Source of the DNA: Aquabacterium sp. OR-4
GTDB taxonomy: Bacteria > Pseudomonadota > Gammaproteobacteria > Burkholderiales > Burkholderiaceae_C
NCBI RefSeq assembly: GCF_025290835.2
Contig: NZ_JAOCQD020000002.1
Location: 682,001-746,000 of the forward strand
Reading direction: 5' to 3'
Length of the DNA: 64,000 nt
The stretch's first letter is position 1. Every line of letters begins with the position of its first letter. Shown here piece by piece: positions 8,901 through 16,938 of the stretch. Below the pieces are notes generated by a model. It saw only the letters and a program-made list of their open reading frames with translations, had not been told where the DNA came from and did not search any database. The position numbers and the translations under genes are program-made.

Positions 8901-9669
8901 CCGGCATCGGCATCGGCCGGGGCTGTGCCGCGGCAGTTGCCGGCCCAGGCTGGCCTGGCGTGAGCGCCGGGTCGCGCGGTGTCGGGCCCACCGCCGGCTG
9001 GCGCGGCGCGGTTTGAGCGGGAAAGGCGGTCTGAACAGCCTCAGTGGCCTGAGGGGCCTGAGCGGGATGAGCGGAATGAGCGGCACGAGCGGCCGGAGCG
9101 GCCGGCGCGCGCTGCAGGGCCGGCGCTGCCGGTGTGGCAAGCGCCTGGCGTGCTGGCGCCGGCATCTGGCGCGGCGCGGGCATGGCCAGGTCGGGCACCG
9201 GCTGGCGCTGGCTGCGCACCCGGCGCATGCGCAGGGCCGGGCCGCTGCATTCGCGTGCCAGTTCGGCGTCGCTCACGGCAAAGGCCATCGGTTCGGGGGC
9301 CAGCACCACCACCTCGCAGCGGCGGTGCGTGCCCGGGCGGCCCTGCACCGCGGTCACCACGCAGGTGTCGCCGGTGGCCAGGGTCAGCACGGCCGGCAGG
9401 TCATGGGGCAGCAGCTGCAGCGGGCTCACGGGCCCCAGGCTGGTGTCATAGCCCAGCTGCTGCATGGCCTGCAGCGTGCGGCCGGGGTCGTCGGCGAAGC
9501 GGTGGTGATCCAGTCCACTGAGCTGGGCCACCGCGGCGCGCAGGCCCAGGTGGTCGATCAGCCAGGGCAGCACCTGTGCAATCGGGTCGCCCGCAGGCAG
9601 TGCCGGGGCGTCGGCAAGCCAGATCGCGGACGGATCGGACAGGAGATTTCTCGAATCGAATGCAAGCAT
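5995..9669 (-). CDS. Standalone C39-like domain protein with ~1100-residue Pro/Ala/Arg-rich tail
   Basis: Unrecognised as a whole, 1224 residues. Residues about 27-126 align with the C39-like domain of the ABC exporter at 209-2497 over its full length (DP-A--L-WL--H-G at the start, LP-VL-L--GD-C in the middle, CE-V at the end), again without a catalytic cysteine. There is no ABC or transmembrane exporter domain. The rest is low-complexity, rich in Pro, Ala, Arg and Gly, with short tandem units (NAP-type, HTA-type, GTT-type). A weakly hydrophobic stretch lies near the end, followed by a less biased C-terminus (VYALDFASALRQRSENEVSG). The ATG at 9669 has GAGGGG upstream; an open frame extends 49 codons further but lacks a site. 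Codon third positions I checked near the C-terminus are mostly G/C, which supports real coding. It sits between cheYZ and motAB. A substrate-docking or scaffold role is inference. Confidence 0.65.
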   Translation of the reverse strand: MLAFDSRNLLSDPSAIWLADAPALPAGDPIAQVLPWLIDHLGLRAAVAQLSGLDHHRFADDPGRTLQAMQQLGYDTSLGPVSPLQLLPHDLPAVLTLATGDTCVVTAVQGRPGTHRRCEVVVLAPEPMAFAVSDAELARECSGPALRMRRVRSQRQPVPDLAMPAPRQMPAPARQALATPAAPALQRAPAAPAARAAHSAHPAQAPQATEAVQTAFPAQTAPRQPAVGPTPRDPALTPGQPGPATAAAQPRPMPMPAPPPPRGHTASAAARATLMQRAAASAPAAAPAPAPAPAPAAAAAAAVPAAVAPPASAPWRIAAPAPAAAAATHQAPRGALQNLPLLDDVVDLQPPPRAAADHALAPPAATQAAAPQPDTPIAVTRPAEMAADPVPDLADAMPSAPTRIADAVPTRQPDQGPVPDQHDTAGAVPRQLVLAKGVAAPDASTVGARRPPVLNADSDRPAPPGAPPDVVLDLGFLDRHSGTAQLRRHMLGRLGQVSAWMGRGTAPALAGLQHATLRAWDGLVARGQRLKPAGHARAAPNAPNTPNAPHALDVLNAPEVLNAPKARIAQTMQDTPNPQNLRKEPPSRSRPPDGHAPPAAWPAVAAASGQRPAEAWREPAPDRVFRTPISPGVRTPGPDPTLRQRHDPVLEPPYGPGLDAGWVPDLAPPAQVSAGPPQGRQASAGEGAGGLRREPLAPAGPQAWQWPEPEADTVTGGSVFATDRPAHDAPGAGMGPAAGSLQHSVDAWPSARREPQLGDAWPPSAAPAGRAALSRADPLRWRDTPIDRSLLFDPAEPTLAGPAPRPRRRTVLPLPAMASQPGLPPGRPPPDRPALARLPGLLAGALRRLGRGPSAGQAGEPGTGTTGTSTGTTGNGWFGWLTRRLPGRGRPPGADTPAGLGHDFRADRQAELRTDRHTDRDFARHTAQHTARHTALDPTRRSPPDTAATSSRILSMTEPDTLPGADAVPSRPVSPHLAGSRPLRRAWRWAWQRLPALPTLSALSLFSAPPSAGQAGQAPGRAGGPGARPAGWPPAWAPWLVAVPVAELRARLRTSPWWLMDGAIEAGVAAVCLAQGLPLAWGRALAVDTLWRPLRHELTRPRRAAGPPGRRPLPGQARRPAAGVPGRPGMPAQAAGPVPALAGGAGPNPALNPALNPALNPALAAAASAAAGAGAGRPAHSSRVYALDFASALRQRSENEVSGPPRPRPAQRSDTTAGPRLMAA

Positions 9670-9885
9670 GGCGCTTTCCCCTCGTGTGAGCGGAGGTGTG
9701 CCAGCATGGTAGGCAGCCGATCGGAAATCATGAGCCCGATGAGGGCGGCAATTGCCGGCCTGATCGTCGGTGGCCGGGCCCGCGAAAGACGGGCCAGAAG
9801 ATGTGCGCCGGGGCACGGCGGCCGCGGCGCGACGGCACGCGAACGGCCGCTGAAAAACGGCGCCGCGGCAGGCCAGGCCGGCACA

Positions 9886-9914
9886 GCGCCAGGCCGGCGC
9901 CGCCCGCCTGGCGC
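9886..9914 (-). terminator. Hairpin after motB
   Basis: GCGCCAGGC and GCCTGGCGC form a nine-bp stem that starts at the motB stop codon. No U-run follows directly, although a T5 run lies about 30 bp further on. It is a possible terminator or 3' stabilising hairpin. Confidence 0.4.
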
Positions 9915-10861
9915 TAGCGCGACGCGGCGGGCCGTGGCGGCGTGGCGGCGGCGCCCGGCGCGTCGTCGGCGCCCTCGCCTTCCGGGCCGCCGGGGCGCAG
10001 GAAGCGGTCGAGGGCGTCGCTGTTCATCACGATGATGCTGATGCGCCGGTTCTGCGGATCGTTGGGGTCGTTGCGGTTGTAGGGCTGGCTCGAGGCCAGG
10101 CCCAGCACGCGCAGCACCCGGTCTTCGCCCAGGCCGCCGCCGATCAGCTCGCGCCGCGCGGCGTTGGCGCGGTCGGAGGCCAGCTCCCAGTTGCCGTAGC
10201 CCTTGTCGCCACCCGGAAACACCATCGCGTCGGTGTGCCCCTCGAGCGTGATGCCGTTGGGCACCTCGGCCAGCACGCTGCCGATGGCCCGCAGCAGCTC
10301 GCGCATGTGCGGTTTGACCAGCGGGCTGCCCGAATCGAACATCGGCCGGTTCTGCTCGTCGGCGATCTGGATGCGCAGGCCGTCGCGGGTCATCTCGACC
10401 TTGATCTGCGACGTGAACTGCGCCAGCTTGGGGCTGTTCTTCAGCTCGGTCTGCACGCGTTCCTGCAGTTCCTCGAGCATCTGCGCCTCGGCGCGGCGCT
10501 GCTCGGCCTTCAGGGCCTGCAGGTTGATGGTCTTGCGCGGGGCCGGCACGTCGCCGTTGCGCACCTGGCCGTGGGTGCGGCTGAGGTCGGTGCCGCCGCC
10601 CTTGAGCACGCTGGACGAATCGCCCGAGCCCGAGCCCCCGTGCAGCAGCGCCACCTTCAGCGGCGAGTTGAAGAAATCGGCAATGCCCTTCTTGTCGCCT
10701 TCGGAGGTGCTGCCCAGCAGCCACATCAGCAGGAAGAAGGCCATCATCGCGGTCACGAAGTCGGCGTAGGCGATCTTCCAGGCGCCCCCGTGGGCCGCAT
10801 GGCCGCCCTTCTTCACCCGCTTGATGATGATGGGCTGGAGCTTCTTGGCGTCACCCGACAT
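9914..10861 (-). CDS. motB: MotB, flagellar stator peptidoglycan anchor
   Basis: Stator subunit that carries the proton-binding aspartate and anchors the stator to peptidoglycan. A single transmembrane helix spans about residues 31-50, with Asp34 in the ADFVTAMMAFFLLMW segment as the expected proton site. The OmpA-like peptidoglycan-binding domain occupies about 150-280 (GHTDAM, then NWELASDRANAARREL). Its 315 residues are the usual length. The start ATG has GGAGG five bases upstream. It follows motA by about 130 bp. The C-terminal 30 residues are a Pro/Ala-rich tail. Confidence 0.97.
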   Translation of the reverse strand: MSGDAKKLQPIIIKRVKKGGHAAHGGAWKIAYADFVTAMMAFFLLMWLLGSTSEGDKKGIADFFNSPLKVALLHGGSGSGDSSSVLKGGGTDLSRTHGQVRNGDVPAPRKTINLQALKAEQRRAEAQMLEELQERVQTELKNSPKLAQFTSQIKVEMTRDGLRIQIADEQNRPMFDSGSPLVKPHMRELLRAIGSVLAEVPNGITLEGHTDAMVFPGGDKGYGNWELASDRANAARRELIGGGLGEDRVLRVLGLASSQPYNRNDPNDPQNRRISIIVMNSDALDRFLRPGGPEGEGADDAPGAAATPPRPAASR

Positions 10862-10993
10862 CGGTGCCTCCGGTGCGCCACAGCGCCATCAAGCGGCCCG
10901 CCCGGCCGGCCGGCCGCCTGGCATCCAGCCTGGCCGGATCACGGGCGGCGCGCCGCCGGGGCCACGCGCCAAAGGCGTTGCGGAGGCCGGCCA

Positions 10994-11851
10994 TCACTTC
11001 TTCTTCACGTGCTGTTCGAGCTCGCTGAAGGTCGGGCGCACCGGCGACAGCAGCACCTTGCGACCGAACTCCACCGCCACCTGCGGGGCATAGCCCTGCA
11101 TGCTGGCCAGCAGCGTGGTCTTGATGCACTGCAGTTCCTTGGCGCTTTCCTCGAGCTTTTGCTCCAGCAGGCCGGCCAGCGGCTCGGCAAAGGCATAGGC
11201 CAGCAAGATGCCCAGGAAGGTACCCACCAGGGCCGAGCCGATCATCGCGCCCAGCACCGCCGGGGGCTGACCCACCGAGCCCATGGTCTTCACCACACCC
11301 AGCACGGCGGCCACGATGCCGAAGGCCGGCAGGCCGCCCGCGATGCGCTGGATCGCGCCCACTGGGGCATGCGCCTCCTGGTGGTGGGTCTCGATCTCGC
11401 TGTCCATCAGGCTCTCGATCTCGTGGGCATTGAGGTTGCCCGAGACCATCATGCGCAGGTAGTCGGTGACGAACTCGGTGACATGGTGGTCGTTGCCGAC
11501 GTTCGGGTACTTCTGGAAGATCGGCGAGTTGTGCGGGTCCTCGACGTCCTTTTCAATGGACATCAGGCCTTCCTTGCGCGCCTTCTGCAGGATGTCGTAC
11601 ATGAGCGCCAGCAGCTCCATGTAGCGGTCCTTGGTGTACTTGCTGCCCTTGAAGCACATGCCCACGCCAGCCATGGTGGACTTGATGACCACCATCTGGT
11701 TGTTGACGATGAAGGCGCCCAGCGTGGCGCCGCCGATCATGCCCATTTCCCAGGGCAGGGCCTTCAGGATCGGACCCATGTTGCCGCCGTGGGCCACGAA
11801 GATGCCGAACACGCAGCCCAGGCAGACGAGCCAACCGATGATGACGAACAT
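10994..11851 (-). CDS. motA: MotA, flagellar stator proton-channel subunit
   Basis: Forms the A subunits of the MotA5B2 stator that drives the rotor through FliG. It has four transmembrane helices, with the large cytoplasmic loop between helices 2 and 3, and the IAGGLPAFGIVAAVLGVVKTM segment characteristic of MotA helix 3. The start at 11851 gives 285 residues beginning MFVIIGWLV, the usual length and N-terminus in betaproteobacteria. An upstream in-frame ATG at 11878 is possible. A sigma-28 promoter lies at 11913-11939. Neither start has a clear Shine-Dalgarno. Confidence 0.96.
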   Translation of the reverse strand: MFVIIGWLVCLGCVFGIFVAHGGNMGPILKALPWEMGMIGGATLGAFIVNNQMVVIKSTMAGVGMCFKGSKYTKDRYMELLALMYDILQKARKEGLMSIEKDVEDPHNSPIFQKYPNVGNDHHVTEFVTDYLRMMVSGNLNAHEIESLMDSEIETHHQEAHAPVGAIQRIAGGLPAFGIVAAVLGVVKTMGSVGQPPAVLGAMIGSALVGTFLGILLAYAFAEPLAGLLEQKLEESAKELQCIKTTLLASMQGYAPQVAVEFGRKVLLSPVRPTFSELEQHVKKK

Positions 11852-11912
11852 GGTGCGTTGTGCGGAGGTAAGACCCATGGGCGCGCCCGGCTGGGCGCAC
11901 CGCTTGGCAGGG

Positions 11913-11939
11913 TTATCGGCGGCGTGGCGGGGGCATTGA
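11913..11939 (-). promoter_or_regulatory. Sigma-28 promoter of motAB
   Basis: Minus-strand TCAA (11939-11936), 15 bp, GCCGATAA (11920-11913). The final TAA of the -10 element is also the stop codon of the upstream methyltransferase gene. Confidence 0.8.
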
Positions 11940-12770
11940 GCCGGAACTGGCGGCCACGGGGCGCCTGTTCTCGATGCGGTAGACCCACACCGGCTGTGCG
12001 GCGTCGCGGCGCAGCACGCCCGCCGGGGCCACACCGGGCACGGGGAAATCCAGGCTCACCAGCCAGCTGCCGGGCGCCATCTCGGCGCAGGCCTTGGCCC
12101 AGGCGCGGGCCATCGATTCGGGGCGCTGGAACAGGTACACCAGGCGCAGGCCCGACCAGTCGTCGGCCCACAGGTCGCCGCGGCGCACCTGGGCAAAGCC
12201 GCAGCGCCAGCGCGCGGCCAGGGCCAGGGGCCAGCTCCATTCGGTGCCGCGCAGCGCGGCTTGCGGAAACTCGCCATGCAGGGCCTGCAGGCCCTGGCCC
12301 AGGCCGCAGCCGGCGTCCAGCATGGCGGCGCCCTCGCCGCCGGCGGGCAGCGGCACCAGCCGGGCCAGGCCGTGCAGCGCGTCGGGCGGCGTCGGAAACA
12401 GCGGCGCATCGCGCCAGGCCTTCAGCGGATAGGCCAGCATCAGCAGGCCCAGCGGCAGCAGCCAGGCCCAGGCCGGCACGCCTTGCGCCAGCCCGCTGCC
12501 CAGCATGGCCACCGGAAAGCCGGCGCCCAGGATCATGCGCCGCCAGGTGCTCAGGCCCGGCCAGGCCATGGCCAGGGCCCCGGCGCACACCATGCCGGTG
12601 GCCAGCGACAGCCAGGGGCTGGCGCCCAGGCCGCGCAGGCCGGCGGTGAGCAGCCAGGCGCTCAACCAGCTCAGCAGCGCCGGGGCCGGCCAGCGCAGGC
12701 GCTGCAGGCCGTGCGGTGGCGCACCGGCGGGCGTGGCCAGGGGCGGCGAGAACGTGGCATGGGCCGGCAT
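11913..12770 (-). CDS. Membrane-linked class I SAM-dependent methyltransferase
   Basis: About 285 residues from the ATG at 12770. Residues about 20-110 are strongly hydrophobic, with three or four probable transmembrane segments. The C-terminal half is a Rossmann-type methyltransferase domain with the SAM-binding loop LDAGCGLGQGLQAL. The substrate is unknown. The open frame extends upstream to 13016, but that part crosses an A+T-richer palindromic stretch that looks intergenic, so the shorter start is preferred. It lies directly before motA; its stop codon is embedded in the motA -10 element. Confidence 0.75.
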   Translation of the reverse strand: MPAHATFSPPLATPAGAPPHGLQRLRWPAPALLSWLSAWLLTAGLRGLGASPWLSLATGMVCAGALAMAWPGLSTWRRMILGAGFPVAMLGSGLAQGVPAWAWLLPLGLLMLAYPLKAWRDAPLFPTPPDALHGLARLVPLPAGGEGAAMLDAGCGLGQGLQALHGEFPQAALRGTEWSWPLALAARWRCGFAQVRRGDLWADDWSGLRLVYLFQRPESMARAWAKACAEMAPGSWLVSLDFPVPGVAPAGVLRRDAAQPVWVYRIENRRPVAASSGSMPPPRRR

Positions 12771-12879
12771 GGCGCCGAGTGTGGAATCGGCATCGCGGCG
12801 GCAGTCGGCCGAAAAGGGCCCGGTTCCACCGGCCGGCGTCCCGTCTGGCGCATCGGCTTGCGGCGAATTCTTCGTCGAA

Positions 12880-12936
12880 CTTGCCGGTAAATACGGCAAA
12901 TTCGACTGAATCAGCGCATTCGGCAAATTTGCCGAT
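12880..12936. promoter_or_regulatory. Paired CGGCAA/TTGCCG palindromes upstream of the methyltransferase-motAB unit
   Basis: Two palindromes built from the same half-site: TTGCCG-7 bp-CGGCAA at 12881-12899 and TCGGCAAATTTGCCGA at 12920-12935, with centres about 37 bp apart. The stretch is clearly A+T-richer than its surroundings and lies 110-170 bp upstream of the methyltransferase start. It looks like a double operator; the binding protein is unknown. Confidence 0.45.
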
Positions 12937-13060
12937 GGTTTTGATGGTGTGGCCGGTGCGGTGGCACGGCCTTGCCGCCGGGTGGCGCGGGGCGGGGTGG
13001 CCAGCGGCATGGGCACACGCTCCGGCAGGCTTGACGGCGGGGCCGGCGGCGCCGCCGCGC

Positions 13061-14113
13061 TCAGCGCAGCTGCAGCAGCTGGGCGTGCGACACCACCAGC
13101 GGCAGCGGTGAATCGTCGGCATCGAGGCTGCCGCGCACCGCGTAGTCGGGCTCGCCGGTGTCGCGCAGCTGCGGCTGCAGCAGTGCCGAGCCCTGGGCAT
13201 CCACCACCACCGCCACGCGCGGCAGATTGGCGCGCAGGCCGCGGCCCACCACCACGCCGCGCTCGCCACTGGCCAGCCGCACCGGGCTGCCGGGCGGGTA
13301 CAGGCCCAGCGCACCGATCATGGCGTGGCCGATCTCGTCGACCGTGCCGTCGGCGCCGCGGCAGGCGGTGCGGGCGGCCAGCACCGGCGACAGCGGCGGC
13401 CGATCGGCGCGGCAGGCCAGCGCGGCGGCAAAACGGTCGACCCGGCGCAGCAGGCGCGCGGCGGCCGCCTCGGGCGGCAGGCGCATCAGGGGCAGCGCAT
13501 CGGGCGCCTCGTCATGGTGGTGGCGCACGATGGCCAGCCACAGCGCATCGCCCACGCCGGCGGCGGCCAGGGTGTGGGCCGCGGCCACCGCATGGGTGTC
13601 GATGCGCGCCTGCTCGGCCACGCTGGGCGGGGTGTCGTTCTGCGCCAGCCGGTCCTGCAGCGTGCGCAGCGTGCAGTTCATGGTCAGCGCGGCCAGCGCC
13701 AGGGCCTCGCCCTGGGCCGGGCTGCCGCCCAGGCGGGCAAAGGTTTCGCGCGCCACCCACCAGCACAGCCAGGCATGGCGGTCGCTGTAGTTGGCGGGCT
13801 CGTGGCTGGCGCGCAGGATCAGCCAGTACAGGGCCGCGTCGGCCTGCTCGTCGAGCAGGGTGGCGGCACGCTGGTGCAGGCTGCGCAGGCGGCCTTCGAC
13901 GCCCGAGTCGGGGCCCACGGCATGCGGCAGCGCGGCCAGTTCGTCAGCCAGTTCGGCCAGCAGCGGCGGCCAGGGGTCGGTGGCCGGGCGCACGGCGCCT
14001 GCCAGGATCGGCTGGCTGGATTCGGGCGGCGCCGGCAGGGCGGCGGCCGCGGGGTCGGCGCCGGCCGGGCGATGGGCGGCGTCCGGGGGCGAAGGCGGCA
14101 TCGTCATGGTCAT
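13061..14113 (-). CDS. Degenerate HD-GYP-like domain protein
   Basis: About 350 residues from the ATG cluster at 14101/14107/14113. The C-terminal two thirds follow the layout of HD-GYP output domains: MNCTLRTLQDRLA, then an HH-D motif (IVRHHHDEAPD), then LLRRVDRFAAALACR, then LGLYPPGSPVRLASGERGVVV. The GYP signature after HH is replaced by DALPLM, and the first His-Asp pair is not seen, so cyclic-di-GMP hydrolysis is doubtful. A non-catalytic signalling role is inference. A strong terminator for flhDC ends only about 16 bp upstream of the start, so expression depends on read-through or on an unrecognised promoter. Confidence 0.65.
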   Translation of the reverse strand: MTMTMPPSPPDAAHRPAGADPAAAALPAPPESSQPILAGAVRPATDPWPPLLAELADELAALPHAVGPDSGVEGRLRSLHQRAATLLDEQADAALYWLILRASHEPANYSDRHAWLCWWVARETFARLGGSPAQGEALALAALTMNCTLRTLQDRLAQNDTPPSVAEQARIDTHAVAAAHTLAAAGVGDALWLAIVRHHHDEAPDALPLMRLPPEAAAARLLRRVDRFAAALACRADRPPLSPVLAARTACRGADGTVDEIGHAMIGALGLYPPGSPVRLASGERGVVVGRGLRANLPRVAVVVDAQGSALLQPQLRDTGEPDYAVRGSLDADDSPLPLVVSHAQLLQLR

Positions 14114-14128
14114 CAGGCGGCAGCAGAG

Positions 14129-14161
14129 AAAAAAATAGGCGGCTTCCGTGAGGAACCCGCC
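14129..14161 (-). terminator. Rho-independent terminator after flhDC
   Basis: On the minus strand the stem GGCGG-G-TTCC / GGAA-G-CCGCC with a four-base loop is followed by TATTTTTTT. It sits about 120 bp after the flhC stop and immediately before the HD-GYP-like gene. A second small hairpin (GGCACAG/CTGTGCC) lies at about 14167-14183. Confidence 0.8.
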
Positions 14162-14282
14162 CGCAAGGCACAGGGACTGTGCCAGGAGGAGACAAGCAGA
14201 AAAACTGTCGTTGCTGGGTTCGCTTATCGGCCGTCCGGCGCCGGGGCTCGAGTCCGGTGCCGGCCAACCGGGGGCGACAGGC

Positions 14283-14846
14283 TCAGTCGGCCATGCATTC
14301 CTGCACGCTGGGCAGGCGGATGGCGCCGGCATTGCGGCCCTTGCCGGCCCGGGCGGGCGGATTGCACAGGCCGCACACGTAATGGCGGGCGATTTCGTGC
14401 GGATGGGTCACGAAGTGGCCGGCGCACTTGCTGCACTTGGTCATCGTGAGCATGCCGTTGTCGACGAACTTCACCAGGCGCCAGGCCCGGGTGACCGAGA
14501 GCTGCGGCTCGAGATCCTGCGCGCCCACCTGCTCGAGGTAGAGCTTGTAGGCCTTGATCACGGTGTCGATCTCGTCGAGCGCGGCCACCTTGTTGAGGTA
14601 TTCGTGGATGTTCAGGAAGAGGCTGGCATGGATGTTGGGCTGCCAGGTCATGAACCAGTCGGTGGAGAACGGCAGCTGGCCCTTGCTGGGGCTCTTGCCG
14701 GCGACCTCCTTGTACAGGCGCAGCAGGCGCTCGTAGCTGAGGTCGGTTTCGCTCTCCAGCACCTGCAGACGCGCGCCGAGCTTGATCAGCTCCACAGCGG
14801 TGTCGATCTGCTTGGCTTCGGTCAGGATGCTCTTGGTGCGCGACAT
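14283..14846 (-). CDS. flhC: FlhC, flagellar master transcription activator subunit
   Basis: With FlhD forms the FlhD4C2 activator of class II flagellar genes. 187 residues. The zinc site is present as Cys138-x2-Cys141 and Cys158-x2-Cys161 near the C-terminus. The ATG at 14846 has GGAGAG six bases upstream; the open frame extends ten codons further without a ribosome site. It lies 172 bp after flhD. That gap holds small hairpins (for example GATTGCC/GGCAATC) and no gene. Confidence 0.97.
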   Translation of the reverse strand: MSRTKSILTEAKQIDTAVELIKLGARLQVLESETDLSYERLLRLYKEVAGKSPSKGQLPFSTDWFMTWQPNIHASLFLNIHEYLNKVAALDEIDTVIKAYKLYLEQVGAQDLEPQLSVTRAWRLVKFVDNGMLTMTKCSKCAGHFVTHPHEIARHYVCGLCNPPARAGKGRNAGAIRLPSVQECMAD

Positions 14847-15018
14847 GGTTCTCTCTCCAGAATTTGTAAGTAGCACGCAGCCACCTGAGTCCCTCTGGGA
14901 CAGATTGCCGAAGGCAATCAGGGGCGGTCTCGTCGGAAGGGCGAAGCCGGATCCGGGTTTCCCGGGCCGGTTTCGTCAGCCCCTCGGGGGCGGCCGCCAG
15001 GCGGCCGGGGCCTACAAG

Positions 15019-15342
15019 TTAAGCGGCTTCCTGGTGGCGGCCGGCCATCAGGATGCTGGCGTGCAGGCGGCTGACGGCATCGTTGGCGGCCGACTTGCCG
15101 TGGCTGGTGAGCAGGCCCCAGACCATGTCGTCGTCGCAGCGCATCTTGCACAGCAGGGTGTTGCTGGAGGCCACCTTCATCATCTGGGCCGGGGTCAGCG
15201 CGGCGATCAGGTCGGCGGTGCCCTCGTTGATGCCCAGGCGGAACAGGGCCTGGTCGCGGTCGATGCGCACCAGCGATTGCGCCAGCATCAGGTAGGAGAG
15301 GTTGGCTTCGCGGATCTCGGCAAGGATCTGGTCGGTGGTCAT
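15019..15342 (-). CDS. flhD: FlhD, flagellar master transcription activator subunit
   Basis: 107-residue helical partner of FlhC. The sequence is typical of the family throughout (IREANLSYLMLAQSLVR; LGINEGTADLIAALTPAQM). GGAGAG lies eight bases before the ATG. It starts the flhDC unit, divergent from the gene at 15648. The approximately 300-bp upstream region is A+T-richer than average. A possible -10 TACAGT near 15383-15388 (minus strand) is visible, but no convincing -35, so I do not call the promoter. Confidence 0.97.
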   Translation of the reverse strand: MTTDQILAEIREANLSYLMLAQSLVRIDRDQALFRLGINEGTADLIAALTPAQMMKVASSNTLLCKMRCDDDMVWGLLTSHGKSAANDAVSRLHASILMAGRHQEAA

Positions 15343-15647
15343 GCGGTGCTCTCCGGTGCGGTGGCGGGTTGGTATGGGATGTACTGTAGGCAGCAGAACT
15401 GGGCCGGAACATCGGCCCGTCTCCGCTTCTGGAGTCCCGTTTCTTCCAAAGCTTTGTCAGGCAAATTCCTACAAGCGCGCGCGGCGGCATCGACTTGTCA
15501 TCCATGGGGCCCAGCATGCGAGGGCCGCCGCAGGAGCGGCTGGCACAATGAATCGACACCCGCTGCACCCTGCGGCGGCCTGCGCCGCACAGCGGCCCGC
15601 GCCCGCGCCGCCCGCCCGCGCACGGGGTGTCTGTACGAGGTGAGCCG
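15343..15647. other. Divergent intergenic region between flhD and the membrane receiver gene
   Basis: No gene. An A+T-richer patch at about 15425-15470 and a GGGCCG/CGGCCC hairpin near 15400-15417 may belong to the flhDC control region. Confidence 0.5.
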
Positions 15648-16415
<768 letters not shown>

Positions 16416-16624
16416 TCACCGATCTGGAGATGCCCAACATGAATGGCGCCGAGCTGATCGCCGCGGCGCACCAGCGCCCCGATCTGTCGCGGCTGCCGAT
16501 GCTGGCCATCACCGGGCACGACGAGATGCAGGCGCACCTGCAGTCGTATGCGCGCCTGCACGGTGTGCTGCGCAAGCCCTGGAACGACGCCGAGCTGCTG
16601 CAGCGGGTGCAGTCGCTGATCTAG

Positions 16625-16938
16625 GCAGGCATCCGCCCGCCCCGCTGCGCCGCGGTATCCCGGCGGCCTCGCGGCGGCCACGCGGCGGCGGTCTGGCCGG
16701 CTTTTGGCGGGCTTTTCGGGCTTTGGCCGCGTTGGCGGCTGCCTAGACTGCGATCCAGCGTCTAGTCAACCTCGCGCCATGATCCCGACCCCCAAGTCCC
16801 TCCCCGACCAGCGTCCGCTCCGGCCAGAGCGCGCGTCCGATGTCGGGGCCGGTGATCCAGGGTCCGGCGGGCGGTGGTCACCGAATTCGCTGTCGTTCCT
16901 GCCCCTAGTACCGAGCCCCAACGCCCCCGGAGCCCACC
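16625..16938. other. Intergenic region
   Basis: No gene seen. It presumably holds the promoter of the 443-residue protein. A TAGACT at about 16743-16748 could be a -10 element, but no clear partner is visible. Confidence 0.4.

Noticed and set aside
5931..10035. Plus-strand open frames of 390-690 codons opposite the C39-like gene
   Set aside because: The minus-strand frame begins with a recognisable domain and a good ribosome site, and its codon third positions where checked are G/C-rich. The plus-strand frames have neither.
14224..14231. GCCGATAA on the minus strand between flhC and the HD-GYP-like gene
   Set aside because: The position 15 bp upstream reads CGAG; only a poor TCGA at 16 bp is available. 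The flhDC terminator also lies between it and the gene.
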